Source: Rhodonellum psychrophilum GCM71 = DSM 17998
GTDB lineage: Bacteria > Bacteroidota > Bacteroidia > Cytophagales > Cyclobacteriaceae
Direction: 5' to 3'
Assembly (NCBI RefSeq): GCF_000381545.1
Contig: NZ_KB906675.1
Coordinates: 186,001 to 250,000 of the forward strand
DNA length: 64,000 nucleotides
The notes under the pieces were generated by a model. The model was not told the origin of the DNA. It was given only the letters and a program-made list of their open reading frames with translations, and ran no database searches. Every line of letters begins with the position of its first letter. Position 1 is the first letter of the stretch. Shown piece after piece: positions 45,443-54,340 of this stretch. The translations under genes were made by a program, and so were the position numbers.

Positions 45443-46687
45443 TCATTGTTGACCCAAAGAATGTTGGTAGCGTTTCCAAAATTCTTTGGGACTGCAACCG
45501 ATTTCTTTCTTGAAGGCATTAAAAAATGTAGTCCTGGAATTGAAACCTGAAAGTTCGCCGAGTGCCTCTACGGTAAAATCATCCAGGTATCCATGTTCAA
45601 TTTTTTCTATGGCAAATTTGATTCTGTATTGGTTCAAGAGCTCATTGAATCCCTTGCCAAATTCCTTGTTTATTTCTTGTGAAACCAATTTGGGCGGAAT
45701 TCCCAGCTTAATTGAAAAAAGCATGAGGGTCATTCCCTTTTCATTAATGACCAACCCTTGCTCCAAAAGATGGATTATTTTGCCTTTCAAGCTTTCATTA
45801 TATTCCTCCAAAAGAGGTTTGTCAGCCTCAATAGTAGAAATAGGCCCCGCATCTTCCAACTCGGTTGGAAGATGCGCTTTCTTTCCAAAATTCTTGATTT
45901 TCCTTCGTGGTTTGCCGAACTCCGGATATGCATTTCTCACCAAAAACATTGGCTTGAAATTTATGAATACGTTAAGCAATAAAATCCCAACCAAGGAAAG
46001 GAGACGCATCGTCATATTTACATTGGATAAATCCATCAATTCAAGCTTTTTCAAAACATCCAATACTGAAAAAATCAATTGAAAAACCACCACCCATCCC
46101 ATGAAAAACAATACAATTACCAACCAACTTTGTTTCAGATTTCTTTTGAATCCCCTTAAAAGGTCAGGTCTAATTGTATAAACCAGATATACTGCATAAA
46201 CAAAATAGACAGTCTGCAAAAATATTCTAAAAGAATAATGAAAACTGATCGGAATAAGACCACTTGGCAGAACATTCAAAAGTGTGGGATCCGAAACCAA
46301 AGTCTCTGCAATTGAAAGTTTTACTTCATAGGATTGCATAAAAAAAGGGATGAGTTCCAATAAATGAAACAAGGCAGGGAGAAAATGAATCCAATCCAAT
46401 TTCCTGAATCCTGTGGTATTGAAAAGAGAATTCCTGATGAAAAAGTAAAAAAACGGAGCGCATAAATAAATGACTGGACTCAATACCCTAAGCAAATGGG
46501 GAGCTTCCACAATAAAACCTGCCTCAAACCAAAGAAAATAGGCCAGCAATGGCAGATTATAAAAAAACAATGAAGTATCAAGCATTAGACTATTTCTAAT
46601 ACCTTCCTCTCTTTTAATGATCAATATCAAGCTGTTAATGACAGCTGCTGACAAAATCATTATGATGAAGAGTAGTCCAAATTTCAT
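45443..46687 (-). CDS. AraC-family regulator with N-terminal seven-helix membrane domain
   Basis: A 414-residue protein with seven predicted transmembrane helices (about 1-245), a cytosolic linker (about 250-300) and a C-terminal AraC DNA-binding domain (about 305-410; IEHGYLDDFTVEALGEL and FNSRTTFFNAFKKEIGCSP). It is a membrane-tethered, one-component regulator of a type common in Bacteroidota. The signal is unknown. It is a single gene with gaps on both sides, and I see no adjacent target. Confidence 0.92.
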   Translation of the reverse strand: MKFGLLFIIMILSAAVINSLILIIKREEGIRNSLMLDTSLFFYNLPLLAYFLWFEAGFIVEAPHLLRVLSPVIYLCAPFFYFFIRNSLFNTTGFRKLDWIHFLPALFHLLELIPFFMQSYEVKLSIAETLVSDPTLLNVLPSGLIPISFHYSFRIFLQTVYFVYAVYLVYTIRPDLLRGFKRNLKQSWLVIVLFFMGWVVVFQLIFSVLDVLKKLELMDLSNVNMTMRLLSLVGILLLNVFINFKPMFLVRNAYPEFGKPRRKIKNFGKKAHLPTELEDAGPISTIEADKPLLEEYNESLKGKIIHLLEQGLVINEKGMTLMLFSIKLGIPPKLVSQEINKEFGKGFNELLNQYRIKFAIEKIEHGYLDDFTVEALGELSGFNSRTTFFNAFKKEIGCSPKEFWKRYQHSLGQQ

Positions 46688-47079
46688 GTAAAAAGTTTAA
46701 ATTCGGGTGAAATAGTTTTAAAATCCCTGAAATTTAAGGATTATGAAAATAAATCAAAAGCCAATTCCTACAAAAAACCGCAAAAAACGTGAATAACAAA
46801 TAAAGAAGAGTGGATTTGACAGGATGCCCATTTAACCACCACCCACAATCCATTTATCTTTAGGGTTATTTGGACCCCTTCAGAAAATGAAACCCATGGT
46901 TATCTTGATTTCAAATTGTTTGACCTTTCTTGTCCTTTTCCATAATAACATCCATAGCGGCTGAATAGGATATCACGTGATCGAGATTTAAATGAATTTG
47001 ACACTAAAACCACTATTTTTTTAGGCTCAAAATAGGTAGCCCGGAAAAGATCCTTAAGCCATGATTGAATTCGGGATTT
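46688..47079. other. Intergenic region with only a tiny ORF
   Basis: About 390 nt, AT-rich. A 25-codon frame at 46887-46964 (+) encodes a hydrophobic peptide (MKPMVILISNCLTFLVLFHN), with TATCTTTA upstream as a weak -7 box. No conservation can be judged, so I do not call it a gene. No strong hairpin is present. Confidence 0.3.
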
Positions 47080-47319
47080 TCATTGCCTCCATTTCAAGCC
47101 TTCCTTCTCCATTTCCTCCAACAAAATCCGGGCGTCATCCACCCAATCCGCTTCGATCAACAGACGGCTTGCCCTGCAAAAACATTTCAATCTCTTTCCT
47201 TTTTTGATTCTCTCAAAGGGAAAAGGATTTGGATTTTGAAGTAAAATCGAATCAAGCTTGGCGTCTATCCTTTTCTCCATTTCCTTCAGCTCTGCTATGA
47301 TTCTGGGTAAATTCTCCAT
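47080..47319 (-). CDS. Small protein of unknown function
   Basis: A 79-residue, mostly helical, charged protein (N-terminus MENLPRIIAELKEMEKRIDA) with two nearby Cys residues (KCFCRASR, about 45-52) and no signal peptide. The composition and ATG support it being a gene, but I recognise no family. A TTGAC...GTCAA inverted repeat lies 11 nt upstream of the start. Confidence 0.55.
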   Translation of the reverse strand: MENLPRIIAELKEMEKRIDAKLDSILLQNPNPFPFERIKKGKRLKCFCRASRLLIEADWVDDARILLEEMEKEGLKWRQ

Positions 47320-47330
47320 TGTTTATTTAA

Positions 47331-47348
47331 TTGACATTTATAAGTCAA
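47331..47348. promoter_or_regulatory. Inverted repeat upstream of the 79-residue gene
   Basis: TTGAC-N8-GTCAA, with a partly symmetric AT centre. The rest of the 300-nt gap to the K+ channel gene has no convincing gene; a 64-codon + strand frame at 47369 looks like noise. Confidence 0.35.
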
Positions 47349-47618
47349 TATATTAAACATTAATCCTATTGAAATCAAATTTCCAATGCTCAAAAGCATG
47401 GCTTTTACATAAATTCAATAAAAAGGGAGCCTTGGCAAACCAAAGGAGCCCGCAAGCAATTTTCTATTTTACAGATGCTTCCATTATTGTATTTACTGGA
47501 CTCGGCTGCAGCAAAGCACCATTTGTGACATTGGATTTTACACATCAGACACTACATGGTTAAAAATTCTGATATCGAAAAAAAGCACAAAATGATGTTT
47601 AACTTTGACTTTTAGAAT

Positions 47619-49310
47619 TCAATTTCCGCCATAGGTTTTGAAAAATCTGTTTTCTGACTCCACTGTTCCTATCAATATAATTTCTCCATCTTCGGGCAAT
47701 ACCAGTGAAGGTTCTGGATTGATATTCATGGAATCCTCTATTTTGACGGCGATCACGGTACAGCCGGTCTCTTTTCTGATGGAAGAATCCGCAATGGTAT
47801 GGCCCGCCAATTGTTTTGGCACCTTCACCTTTATCAGATCCAAGCCTTCGGCGACCATTAAAATATCACTTCGCTGGAGAAGATTGAGAATCGTATTGGC
47901 CCCCATGGAGGCATAGGACATGACGAAATCCGAACCGGCCCTGTGTATTGTACCAATGTTCCTCTCCAAAGTAGATCGGGTAATAATCTGGATATCCGGC
48001 CTTAACAACCTGCAATAAATGGTAAGATAAACATTGACATCATCATCATGCGTCGTAATGATCACACAAGGTGAATCCTCTATACCGGCTTCTTTGAGCA
48101 CTTCGAGTTCTGCAGCATCCCCGATAATGGTTCTCTTGTCTCCTTTTACCCGAAGTGGATCTTTTTCCACAATCCGATAATCCAAATTCCTGGCGGCCAA
48201 TGCACGGCCGGTGGCGCGCCCAACACGTCCTCCTCCCAAAATCACCACGGGCGCACTCATGATGGCTTCTACATGGAATTTCGAATTATAAATTTCTATT
48301 TGTGCTTCGGTGCCCGCAAGTACAATCACCGTAGTTTGGGTAATTCTGGTATCAGGTTGTGCTGATTGAAATTTACCTCTTTCCCAAACGCCTACCACGC
48401 TGACACCAATCTGCTCGCGAAGTTTGGTTTCCCGTAGTGTTTGCCCTACCAAACTAGAACCCGCCACTGTAGCCTCTGCAATGAGCAAGTCACCGAATCG
48501 ACCAATAACCTGGGCACTGGCATCTCCTCCACTTGCCCGTCTGGATAGGAAAACACCCATGATTTCTCCCAGTTGCAGCACATGGTTGCTTCCTGCCAGT
48601 TTGAGGATATCTACAGACGCTTCAAAATTACAGGTGGAGATGATGGGTACATCTTTGCTGATTCCCCTTACAGTGAAGGCCACGTTGGTGTTGATTACAT
48701 CTGTTTCCGTAGTGGCCACCAAGGCTGCATTCTCCACCCGTCCTCTACGGTAGGTTTCCGGATCATCCAAATCCCCCAACATCACATTTACCCCTAACTC
48801 CCTAAGCCTCAAACCCTCTGCCAGGTCCGACACGAGTACGACGTAGGCATATTGGAATCGATTCAATTTTTTAATCAATGCCTCTGTCACTGCGCCGTAT
48901 CGTGTGAGCACCACGTGACCTTTGGTATCCTTTGGCAACTCCCTTGGCACTTGGGCCTGTTCCTGGGCTTTCATCCAAGGGGAATAAAAGAAGTTGATAA
49001 ACGTAAAGGGAAAAAGAATCAAAAGAAAAACCATTCCGGATAAAAGAACGATGACGGTAAAAAACCGACCCAAATCACTGTGAAATGTAATGTCTCCAAA
49101 ACCCAGCGTGGACATCACGGTCAGCGTCCAATAAAACCCTGTTGTCCAAGAAAAAACACGTCCTTCTCTCAACATCAACAAATGGAAAATCAGAGTAAAC
49201 ACCAAGATCATGACCATTAAAACCAATAAAAATCTAAAAAGTAGTTTAAGATTCCGACGGCCGGGTTTGTTCTGAAGAAAAATGGTGAGTTCAGCTGAGA
49301 GAAATTTCAT
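47619..49310 (-). CDS. Potassium channel with two RCK (TrkA-N/TrkA-C) modules
   Basis: A 563-residue channel subunit. Two transmembrane helices (about 24-48 and 82-108) flank the pore loop with the filter STLGFGDI, a variant of TVGYG. Then come two tandem Rossmann TrkA-N domains (about 131-250 and 348-465), each followed by a TrkA-C domain (about 258-335 and 480-560). Such KefC/Kch-like proteins gate K+ flow in response to nucleotides or ions. The second Rossmann loop GGGRVGRATGRAL is intact; the first is degenerate (TRYGAVTEALI). It is monocistronic, divergent from feoAB. Confidence 0.92.
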   Translation of the reverse strand: MKFLSAELTIFLQNKPGRRNLKLLFRFLLVLMVMILVFTLIFHLLMLREGRVFSWTTGFYWTLTVMSTLGFGDITFHSDLGRFFTVIVLLSGMVFLLILFPFTFINFFYSPWMKAQEQAQVPRELPKDTKGHVVLTRYGAVTEALIKKLNRFQYAYVVLVSDLAEGLRLRELGVNVMLGDLDDPETYRRGRVENAALVATTETDVINTNVAFTVRGISKDVPIISTCNFEASVDILKLAGSNHVLQLGEIMGVFLSRRASGGDASAQVIGRFGDLLIAEATVAGSSLVGQTLRETKLREQIGVSVVGVWERGKFQSAQPDTRITQTTVIVLAGTEAQIEIYNSKFHVEAIMSAPVVILGGGRVGRATGRALAARNLDYRIVEKDPLRVKGDKRTIIGDAAELEVLKEAGIEDSPCVIITTHDDDVNVYLTIYCRLLRPDIQIITRSTLERNIGTIHRAGSDFVMSYASMGANTILNLLQRSDILMVAEGLDLIKVKVPKQLAGHTIADSSIRKETGCTVIAVKIEDSMNINPEPSLVLPEDGEIILIGTVESENRFFKTYGGN

Positions 49311-49525
49311 TGGCTAATTTTAAGAATTGGTATCACAAATGAAAAGCAAGCCTGCATGGCCATTGGCTTTTGATTTCGCTATAAATCAAAGATCATCCCA
49401 ATTCTGCATTTTCAAAAGATATAAGAAAAGTAAAACCAAAAACTCTTTTATCAAAGCGCTTATATCACTTTAAATTTTTACCAATATTTCTCCCTCCAAA
49501 AACCTTTTATATTGACTTGATTTTG

Positions 49526-49533
49526 TAAATTTG
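49526..49533 (+). promoter_or_regulatory. Bacteroidota -7 box TAAATTTG upstream of feoA
   Basis: An exact TAnnTTTG match 109 nt upstream of the feoA ATG, implying a leader of about 100 nt. An AT-rich stretch next to it (49541-49565) might hold an iron-regulator site, but I see no clean Fur palindrome. Confidence 0.45.
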
Positions 49534-49642
49534 GCTTATTGATAATTGATCTAAATAAAACAATTCCCACCAAGGTAATTGCTTAAAAATTTTCAGGATT
49601 CAATATAAACCCGCTGAGTTGTCAAATATATCCCATCCAAAA

Positions 49643-49870
49643 ATGACCGCAGATTCAATGAAAAAAGGCAATATCGGCATCGTGAAAGCGATAGGAGATG
49701 CTGAAACCAAGTTGACCCTAATGGAAATGGGAATTCGACCTGGCAAGACCATTGAATTTCTCAACAGTGCAATTTGGGGTGGTCCCATCGCTTTTCAGAT
49801 TGAAAACAACATCGTCGCAATCAGGGTTTCAGAAGCTGCTGCGATCGAAATCGATTTAATAAAAAAATAA
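49643..49870 (+). CDS. feoA: FeoA family ferrous iron transport protein
   Basis: A 75-residue SH3-fold protein that supports FeoB. Motifs include KLTLMEMGIRPGKTIE and GGPIAFQIENNIVAIR. I chose ATG 49643 over the TTG at 49619, giving a usual length. Its stop overlaps the feoB ATG by one base (TAATG), so translation is coupled. Confidence 0.95.
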   Translation: MTADSMKKGNIGIVKAIGDAETKLTLMEMGIRPGKTIEFLNSAIWGGPIAFQIENNIVAIRVSEAAAIEIDLIKK

Positions 49871-52002
49871 TGGGATCATCTCAAGCCATCCTCCAGACTA
49901 AAACCATTGAAGTGGCCATCGTGGGCAATCCCAATGTCGGCAAATCCACTATTTTTAATCAACTCACAGGCCTCAAGCAAAAAATAGGAAATTATCCTGG
50001 CGTCACCGTGGACAAAACGGTTGGCAGTTGTGAGATCAAAGACAAAAAATTCAGTCTAATCGATTTGCCTGGCACTTACAGCCTGCATCCAAATTCTGAA
50101 GATGAGGTCATCGCACATCGGGTGCTCAACAGCTACGATCAAAGTGAACATCCCGATTACGCGATGGTGATTGCTGATGCGTCCAACTTGGAAAGGGGAC
50201 TTTTGCTTTGTTCTCAAATCATGGATTTGGGAATCCCAATGGCTTTGGTGATCAATATGGTGGATTTGGCAGAAAAAAATGGGATTGAAATCAAGGCGTT
50301 TTCACTTTTCAAATCCTTGGGCATTCCGATTTTGCTGACGGACGCCAGAAAACCAAAAGGCATCGAGGAGATAAAAGACCTGCTTTATACCGAAAATTTC
50401 CTCGAAGCACCGGGATTCATCAAAATGGACGACATCCTTTCAGAGACGTTATCCAATGCCATCCAATCAAAATTCGGACTCAAAACCTCCTATCAGGCAT
50501 TTCAACTCTTGGGTTTTCAAGAACAGGAATCAATCTTAAAAAAAGAACAGAAAGATTGGCTCGAGGCCTTGGTCATCGCCCATGATTTTAACTTGGCAAA
50601 AGCCCAAATACAAGAAACCGAAATGAGATTCGGCCTTATTTCCAAAGTCCTTGAGAAGGCTACCCTCAAAAAACCCATTGAGTCCAAAAACCTCACCCGT
50701 ACCCTGGACAAGATATTGATCCACCAAATCGGTGGCTATGCGGTTTTTTTGGGGATCATGTTGGTGATTTTCCAAGCTGTATTTTCCTGGGCGGAATTTC
50801 CCATGGATTTGATCGATGGCTTGTTTGCCAACATCAGTCAATGGCTTACTGAGCATTTGCCAGCTGGAGCCATCACTTCTCTATTGGCGGAGGGCATTGT
50901 TCCCGGCATCGGGGGCATCATGATTTTCATTCCGCAGATTGCCTTACTTTTCGGATTTCTGGCCATTTTGGAAGGGACTGGCTACATGTCCCGGGTTGTT
51001 TTTTTGATGGACCGGCTGATGAGACCTTTTGGACTTCATGGCAAAAGTGTGGTTCCCTTGGTTTCAGGAGTGGCCTGCGCTATCCCTGGCATCATGGCAA
51101 CGAGAAATATCAGCAATTCCAAAGAGCGTTTGATCACGATTTTGGTGACTCCTTTTATGAGTTGCTCGGCAAGATTGCCGGTTTATATTATTTTGATTGG
51201 ATTGGCTATGCCGAATGAAAATTATGGTTTTGTCAACCTTCAGGCCCTCACCCTGCTCTCCATGTATATTTTGGGGATAGTGGCCGTGTTGGCTTCCGCT
51301 TGGATCCTGAACAAAATCCTCAAAACCAAAGAGAAGAGTTACTTGATTATAGAATTGCCCATTTACAGGATTCCAGGATGGAAAGATGTCTTGATCACCA
51401 TGTATTCCAAGTCAAAAACATTTGTGGTCGAAGCTGGAAAAGTGATCATGGCCATTTCTATTATTCTCTGGGTCTTGGCCTCTTATGGACCTTCAGAAAG
51501 AATGGCACAATTGGATACCGAAAGGGAGGTAGCCATTCAGGGTTTGGAAGGTGAGGCGCTTTTGGAATCCGAAAACAACTTTGCTTCCAAAAAACTGGAG
51601 GCTTCCTATATTGGTATCTTGGGTAAAACCATCGAACCTGTCATTAGGCCTTTGGGATATGACTGGAAAATCGGCATTGCTTTGATCACCTCCTTTGCCG
51701 CGAGGGAAGTCTTTGTTTCCACCATTGCCACCATTTACAGCATCGGTGGAGATGTGGACAATGAGTTGACCATCCGGGAAAAACTGGCCCAGGAAACAGA
51801 CCCCATCACTGGAGCGCCAATCTTCAATACAGCCACCGTTTTCTCCCTCATGGTCTTCTATGCTTTTGCGATGCAGTGTATGAGTACATTGGCGGTGGTG
51901 TATAGGGAAACGAAAAGCTGGAAATGGCCAGTTATCCAAACCGTCTTCATGACCGGCTTGGCTTATTTTGCAGCATTGATTACGTATCAACTCCTATCTT
52001 AA
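49870..52002 (+). CDS. feoB: Ferrous iron transporter FeoB
   Basis: A 710-residue inner-membrane Fe2+ transporter. The N-terminal G domain has G1 GNPNVGKST (about 17-25), G3 DLPGTYS and NMVD. The membrane part (from about 285) has the two Gate motifs, including SGVACAIPGIMATRN and PFMSCSARLPVY with its conserved Cys. It forms an operon with feoA and the small Cys-rich protein downstream. Confidence 0.97.
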   Translation: MGSSQAILQTKTIEVAIVGNPNVGKSTIFNQLTGLKQKIGNYPGVTVDKTVGSCEIKDKKFSLIDLPGTYSLHPNSEDEVIAHRVLNSYDQSEHPDYAMVIADASNLERGLLLCSQIMDLGIPMALVINMVDLAEKNGIEIKAFSLFKSLGIPILLTDARKPKGIEEIKDLLYTENFLEAPGFIKMDDILSETLSNAIQSKFGLKTSYQAFQLLGFQEQESILKKEQKDWLEALVIAHDFNLAKAQIQETEMRFGLISKVLEKATLKKPIESKNLTRTLDKILIHQIGGYAVFLGIMLVIFQAVFSWAEFPMDLIDGLFANISQWLTEHLPAGAITSLLAEGIVPGIGGIMIFIPQIALLFGFLAILEGTGYMSRVVFLMDRLMRPFGLHGKSVVPLVSGVACAIPGIMATRNISNSKERLITILVTPFMSCSARLPVYIILIGLAMPNENYGFVNLQALTLLSMYILGIVAVLASAWILNKILKTKEKSYLIIELPIYRIPGWKDVLITMYSKSKTFVVEAGKVIMAISIILWVLASYGPSERMAQLDTEREVAIQGLEGEALLESENNFASKKLEASYIGILGKTIEPVIRPLGYDWKIGIALITSFAAREVFVSTIATIYSIGGDVDNELTIREKLAQETDPITGAPIFNTATVFSLMVFYAFAMQCMSTLAVVYRETKSWKWPVIQTVFMTGLAYFAALITYQLLS

Positions 52003-52012
52003 CAATACTATT

Positions 52013-52153
52013 ATGTGGCAGGAAATCATTGTATTCAGTCTCTTCTCGGCAGTGGTCTTCTTTTGGGTGTACAAGACCTTTTTCAAGTCCAAAAACCAAG
52101 TTCAAGCAGATGGCTGCGGTTGCAGTAAATGTGGGCCAAAAAAAGCCTCCTGA
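52013..52153 (+). CDS. FeoB-associated Cys-rich membrane protein
   Basis: A 46-residue protein with one transmembrane helix (about 4-24) and a Cys-rich tail GCGCSKCG. This fits the small FeoB-associated Cys-rich proteins that replace FeoC in many Bacteroidota and Firmicutes. It starts 10 nt after feoB and is short enough to be missed by ORF length cut-offs. Role: probably iron handling or FeoB assembly (family inference). Confidence 0.9.
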   Translation: MWQEIIVFSLFSAVVFFWVYKTFFKSKNQVQADGCGCSKCGPKKAS

Positions 52154-52169
52154 CTTGGCATATCCGACG

Positions 52170-52685
52170 ATGGAAATATTCAGCACTTCTCTTCAAAAGT
52201 TCGATTCCAATCTCTGGCAATATCATTTTCCAGTGCCAGATGCCATTGCCCTGAGGCTCATAGAAGGAGACAACAAGCGGATAATCTGTAAAATCAATGA
52301 TCAGGTCAGCTTCCAAGCCGCATTGATGAAATCAGAAAGCTATTGGTTTGTTCTCGTGAACAAACAACATCGGGAAGAATTAAATCTGATGAATGACCAA
52401 ATTATCAAGATCAGTCTGGTGAAGGACCTTTCCGAATATGGACATGAAATGCCTGAGGAATTCCAGGTTTTGTTGGATCAGGATGATGAAGGCAATTTCC
52501 ACTTTAGAGCACTGACCAAAGGCAAACAAAGGAGTTTGGTCTACCTTGTTTCGAAATTAAAGACCAGCAACAGCAGACTCAACAAAGCATTGGCAATTTT
52601 CCATCACCTCAAAGAAGTGAAGGGCAAATTGGATTTCAAATTGCTCAATGAGAAAATCAAGCTTTACAATCAACAGAATAGATAA
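52170..52685 (+). CDS. YdeI/OmpD-associated, DUF1905 protein
   Basis: A 171-residue protein combining a DUF1905 domain (about 1-95, starting FSTSLQKFDSNLWQYHFPVP) with a YdeI-like C-terminal helical part (about 100-171, LTKGKQRSLVYLVSKLKTSN). I chose ATG 52170, since a longer frame to 51924 runs through feoB and the Cys-rich gene. Its role is unknown; relatives have been linked to bacteriocin or peptide protection. It is 16 nt after the Cys-rich gene. Confidence 0.88.
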   Translation: MEIFSTSLQKFDSNLWQYHFPVPDAIALRLIEGDNKRIICKINDQVSFQAALMKSESYWFVLVNKQHREELNLMNDQIIKISLVKDLSEYGHEMPEEFQVLLDQDDEGNFHFRALTKGKQRSLVYLVSKLKTSNSRLNKALAIFHHLKEVKGKLDFKLLNEKIKLYNQQNR

Positions 52686-52768
52686 AATTCACTTTGAAAA
52701 GGAATTTAAAATCGATTCTTTGGCGAAAACCTTTGGTGAAACCTCTGAATTCAATGTGTCTAGAATAG

Positions 52769-52915
52769 CTAAGCTCTTCTGATCACTGCCAATAGAATGG
52801 ATATAGCCGCAACTACCAAAAGGAAATGAATGATGGCACCAATGCTATAAACAAAGAATCCTATAATCCATCCAATGATGACAATGACAGCAATCAAATA
52901 CAATAATGATCTCAT
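52769..52915 (-). CDS. Lmo0937-family small membrane protein (second copy)
   Basis: A 48-residue protein with two hydrophobic helices around a Gly/Ser turn and an RRA tail (MRSLLYLIAVIVIIGWIIGF at the start). It is the same family as 7109-7264, though with a different sequence. I chose the internal ATG at 52915, because the longer frame adds a polar extension not seen in this family. It stands alone. Confidence 0.75.
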   Translation of the reverse strand: MRSLLYLIAVIVIIGWIIGFFVYSIGAIIHFLLVVAAISILLAVIRRA

Positions 52916-53169
52916 GCGATAAAATTTTAAGTTGAAAATATTCCAAATTCCAGATTCAAAATCCGAATTCAATTAAAATAGCTGAAAATCCTCCAAGAGC
53001 TGAAGGATTTCCAGTAAATAACTTTAAACACGATCTTTTTATATAATTAGTTTCAATATCAGTTGTCTTTTTCAAATAACCAACCAAAATTCATTTTTTT
53101 TGTAAACAGACTTTTAACCCGTTTGAGGCATTACGAACTCCTTTCAAGATTTTAATTAACTGTGATTAT

Positions 53170-53214
53170 CAATTTCAGACTGGAATAGAAATGGTAATGC
53201 AGAACACAGATTTA
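53170..53214 (+). repeat. Diverged intergenic repeat, copy B
   Basis: Matches 10945-10990 at about 35 of 44 positions. It lies in a 409-nt gene-free gap (52916-53324) that otherwise shows no coding or terminator signal. Confidence 0.5.
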
Positions 53215-53275
53215 AGCCATATTTCCAGTTATCAAGGATTTTAAGATCAATCCCTTGATCTTGGAGATATGGCTT
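53214..53275. repeat. Long imperfect hairpin following repeat copy B
   Basis: AAGCCATAT (from 53214) pairs with ATATGGCTT (to 53275), and the arms continue inwards with few mismatches (TCCA/TGGA, TCAAGG/CCTTGA). The whole is about 62 nt. Confidence 0.55.
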
Positions 53276-53324
53276 TGTTCTTTAAAAACCTAATAAAATT
53301 GGCCTTCCTTAAATTGATATGGTT

Positions 53325-54284
53325 TCAGGCAGGATGCATAATTTTAATGGAATTTGGAAGGTTCGCCAATAAAGCCGCTCCAAAAACACCTGCACTATCC
53401 CCCAACTGGGCTTTGACAAGTGGTGTTTCGAATTCATGATTGAAAATCATTTCTTTCAGAATGCCGTAAGTTTCTGTGTAGAGGCTGTCAATATTGCTTA
53501 CTCCTCCCCCCATGACAATGACATCCGGATCCACGATATTGACAACAACGCTCAGGGCCTTTGCAAATCCTGTCAAGAGTCTTTCGATTGTTTGCGAAGC
53601 AATAGGATCTGTACCCTTTAGATGATTTTCGTAAATTTTCTGTAAAGAAATTTGATTTCCGGACTGTTGGGTATAATATGCTTCAAGGGCCGGTCCTGAA
53701 AGAATCTGTTCGTTACAGCCTTGTTTTCCGCAATAACAGATTTTACCTTCTCCGGGATATAGGTAATTGTGTCCCCACTCCCCTCCTATCCCATGTTTTC
53801 CTTGGATCACTTTTCCATTGACCACCAATCCTCCTCCCACTCCGGTACCCAAAATAATTCCAAATACGACCTCGGCATCTGGATATTTGTCGGCTACCAC
53901 CCCAAGTTTGGTTTCGGCCAAAGCAAAGCAATTCGCATCATTGGCAAGGACCAAAGGCATTCTCAAAATTTTCTCCAAATCCTTTTTCAAATCCCGTCCA
54001 TTGACTACCGTGGCATTGCAGTTCTTCATTTGGCCCTGATGGGGAATGTACACTCCGGGAGTTCCCACTCCAATGATTTCGGGTCGGAATCCGACTTTGG
54101 CTTCCATTTGATCGACCAGTATTTTGACTTGATGCAAAATATGCTCATATCCCAAATGCGCTTCAGTGGGTACCCTCAGCCGCAATAAGGATTTGGGTTC
54201 TTGGAAAGATTTCAGGACAATCCCTTCAATTTTAGTACCTCCCAAATCAATCCCCCAGAGATTGTATTTATCAAAATCATTCAT
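53325..54284 (-). CDS. ROK-family sugar kinase
   Basis: A 319-residue ROK kinase, phosphorylating a hexose such as glucose, mannose or N-acetylglucosamine. The phosphate loop is WGIDLGGTKIEG (near residue 10), the catalytic Asp is in LANDANCFA, and the zinc site is CYCGKQGCNE. It lies 56 nt downstream of GH130 and closes the polysaccharide locus, suggesting it phosphorylates the released sugar. Substrate unproven. Confidence 0.93.
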   Translation of the reverse strand: MNDFDKYNLWGIDLGGTKIEGIVLKSFQEPKSLLRLRVPTEAHLGYEHILHQVKILVDQMEAKVGFRPEIIGVGTPGVYIPHQGQMKNCNATVVNGRDLKKDLEKILRMPLVLANDANCFALAETKLGVVADKYPDAEVVFGIILGTGVGGGLVVNGKVIQGKHGIGGEWGHNYLYPGEGKICYCGKQGCNEQILSGPALEAYYTQQSGNQISLQKIYENHLKGTDPIASQTIERLLTGFAKALSVVVNIVDPDVIVMGGGVSNIDSLYTETYGILKEMIFNHEFETPLVKAQLGDSAGVFGAALLANLPNSIKIMHPA

Positions 54285-54340
54285 ACGGATAACTCTTAAC
54301 TCAAATTAAATGAAAAATTCGGAAAACTTAAACTTCCCCG

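Noticed and set aside
46887-46964. 25-codon hydrophobic mini-ORF
   Set aside because: Too short to judge without conservation; recorded only in the gap entry.
47369-47563. 64-codon frame on the plus strand
   Set aside because: Low-complexity composition, no recognisable domain, no promoter or ribosome-binding site.
49534-49642. Fur box in front of feoA
   Set aside because: Only AT-rich partial repeats; no convincing 19-bp palindrome.
51924-52169. Long N-terminal extension of the YdeI-like gene
   Set aside because: It overlaps feoB and the Cys-rich gene and shows no family similarity; the ATG at 52170 fits the DUF1905 start.
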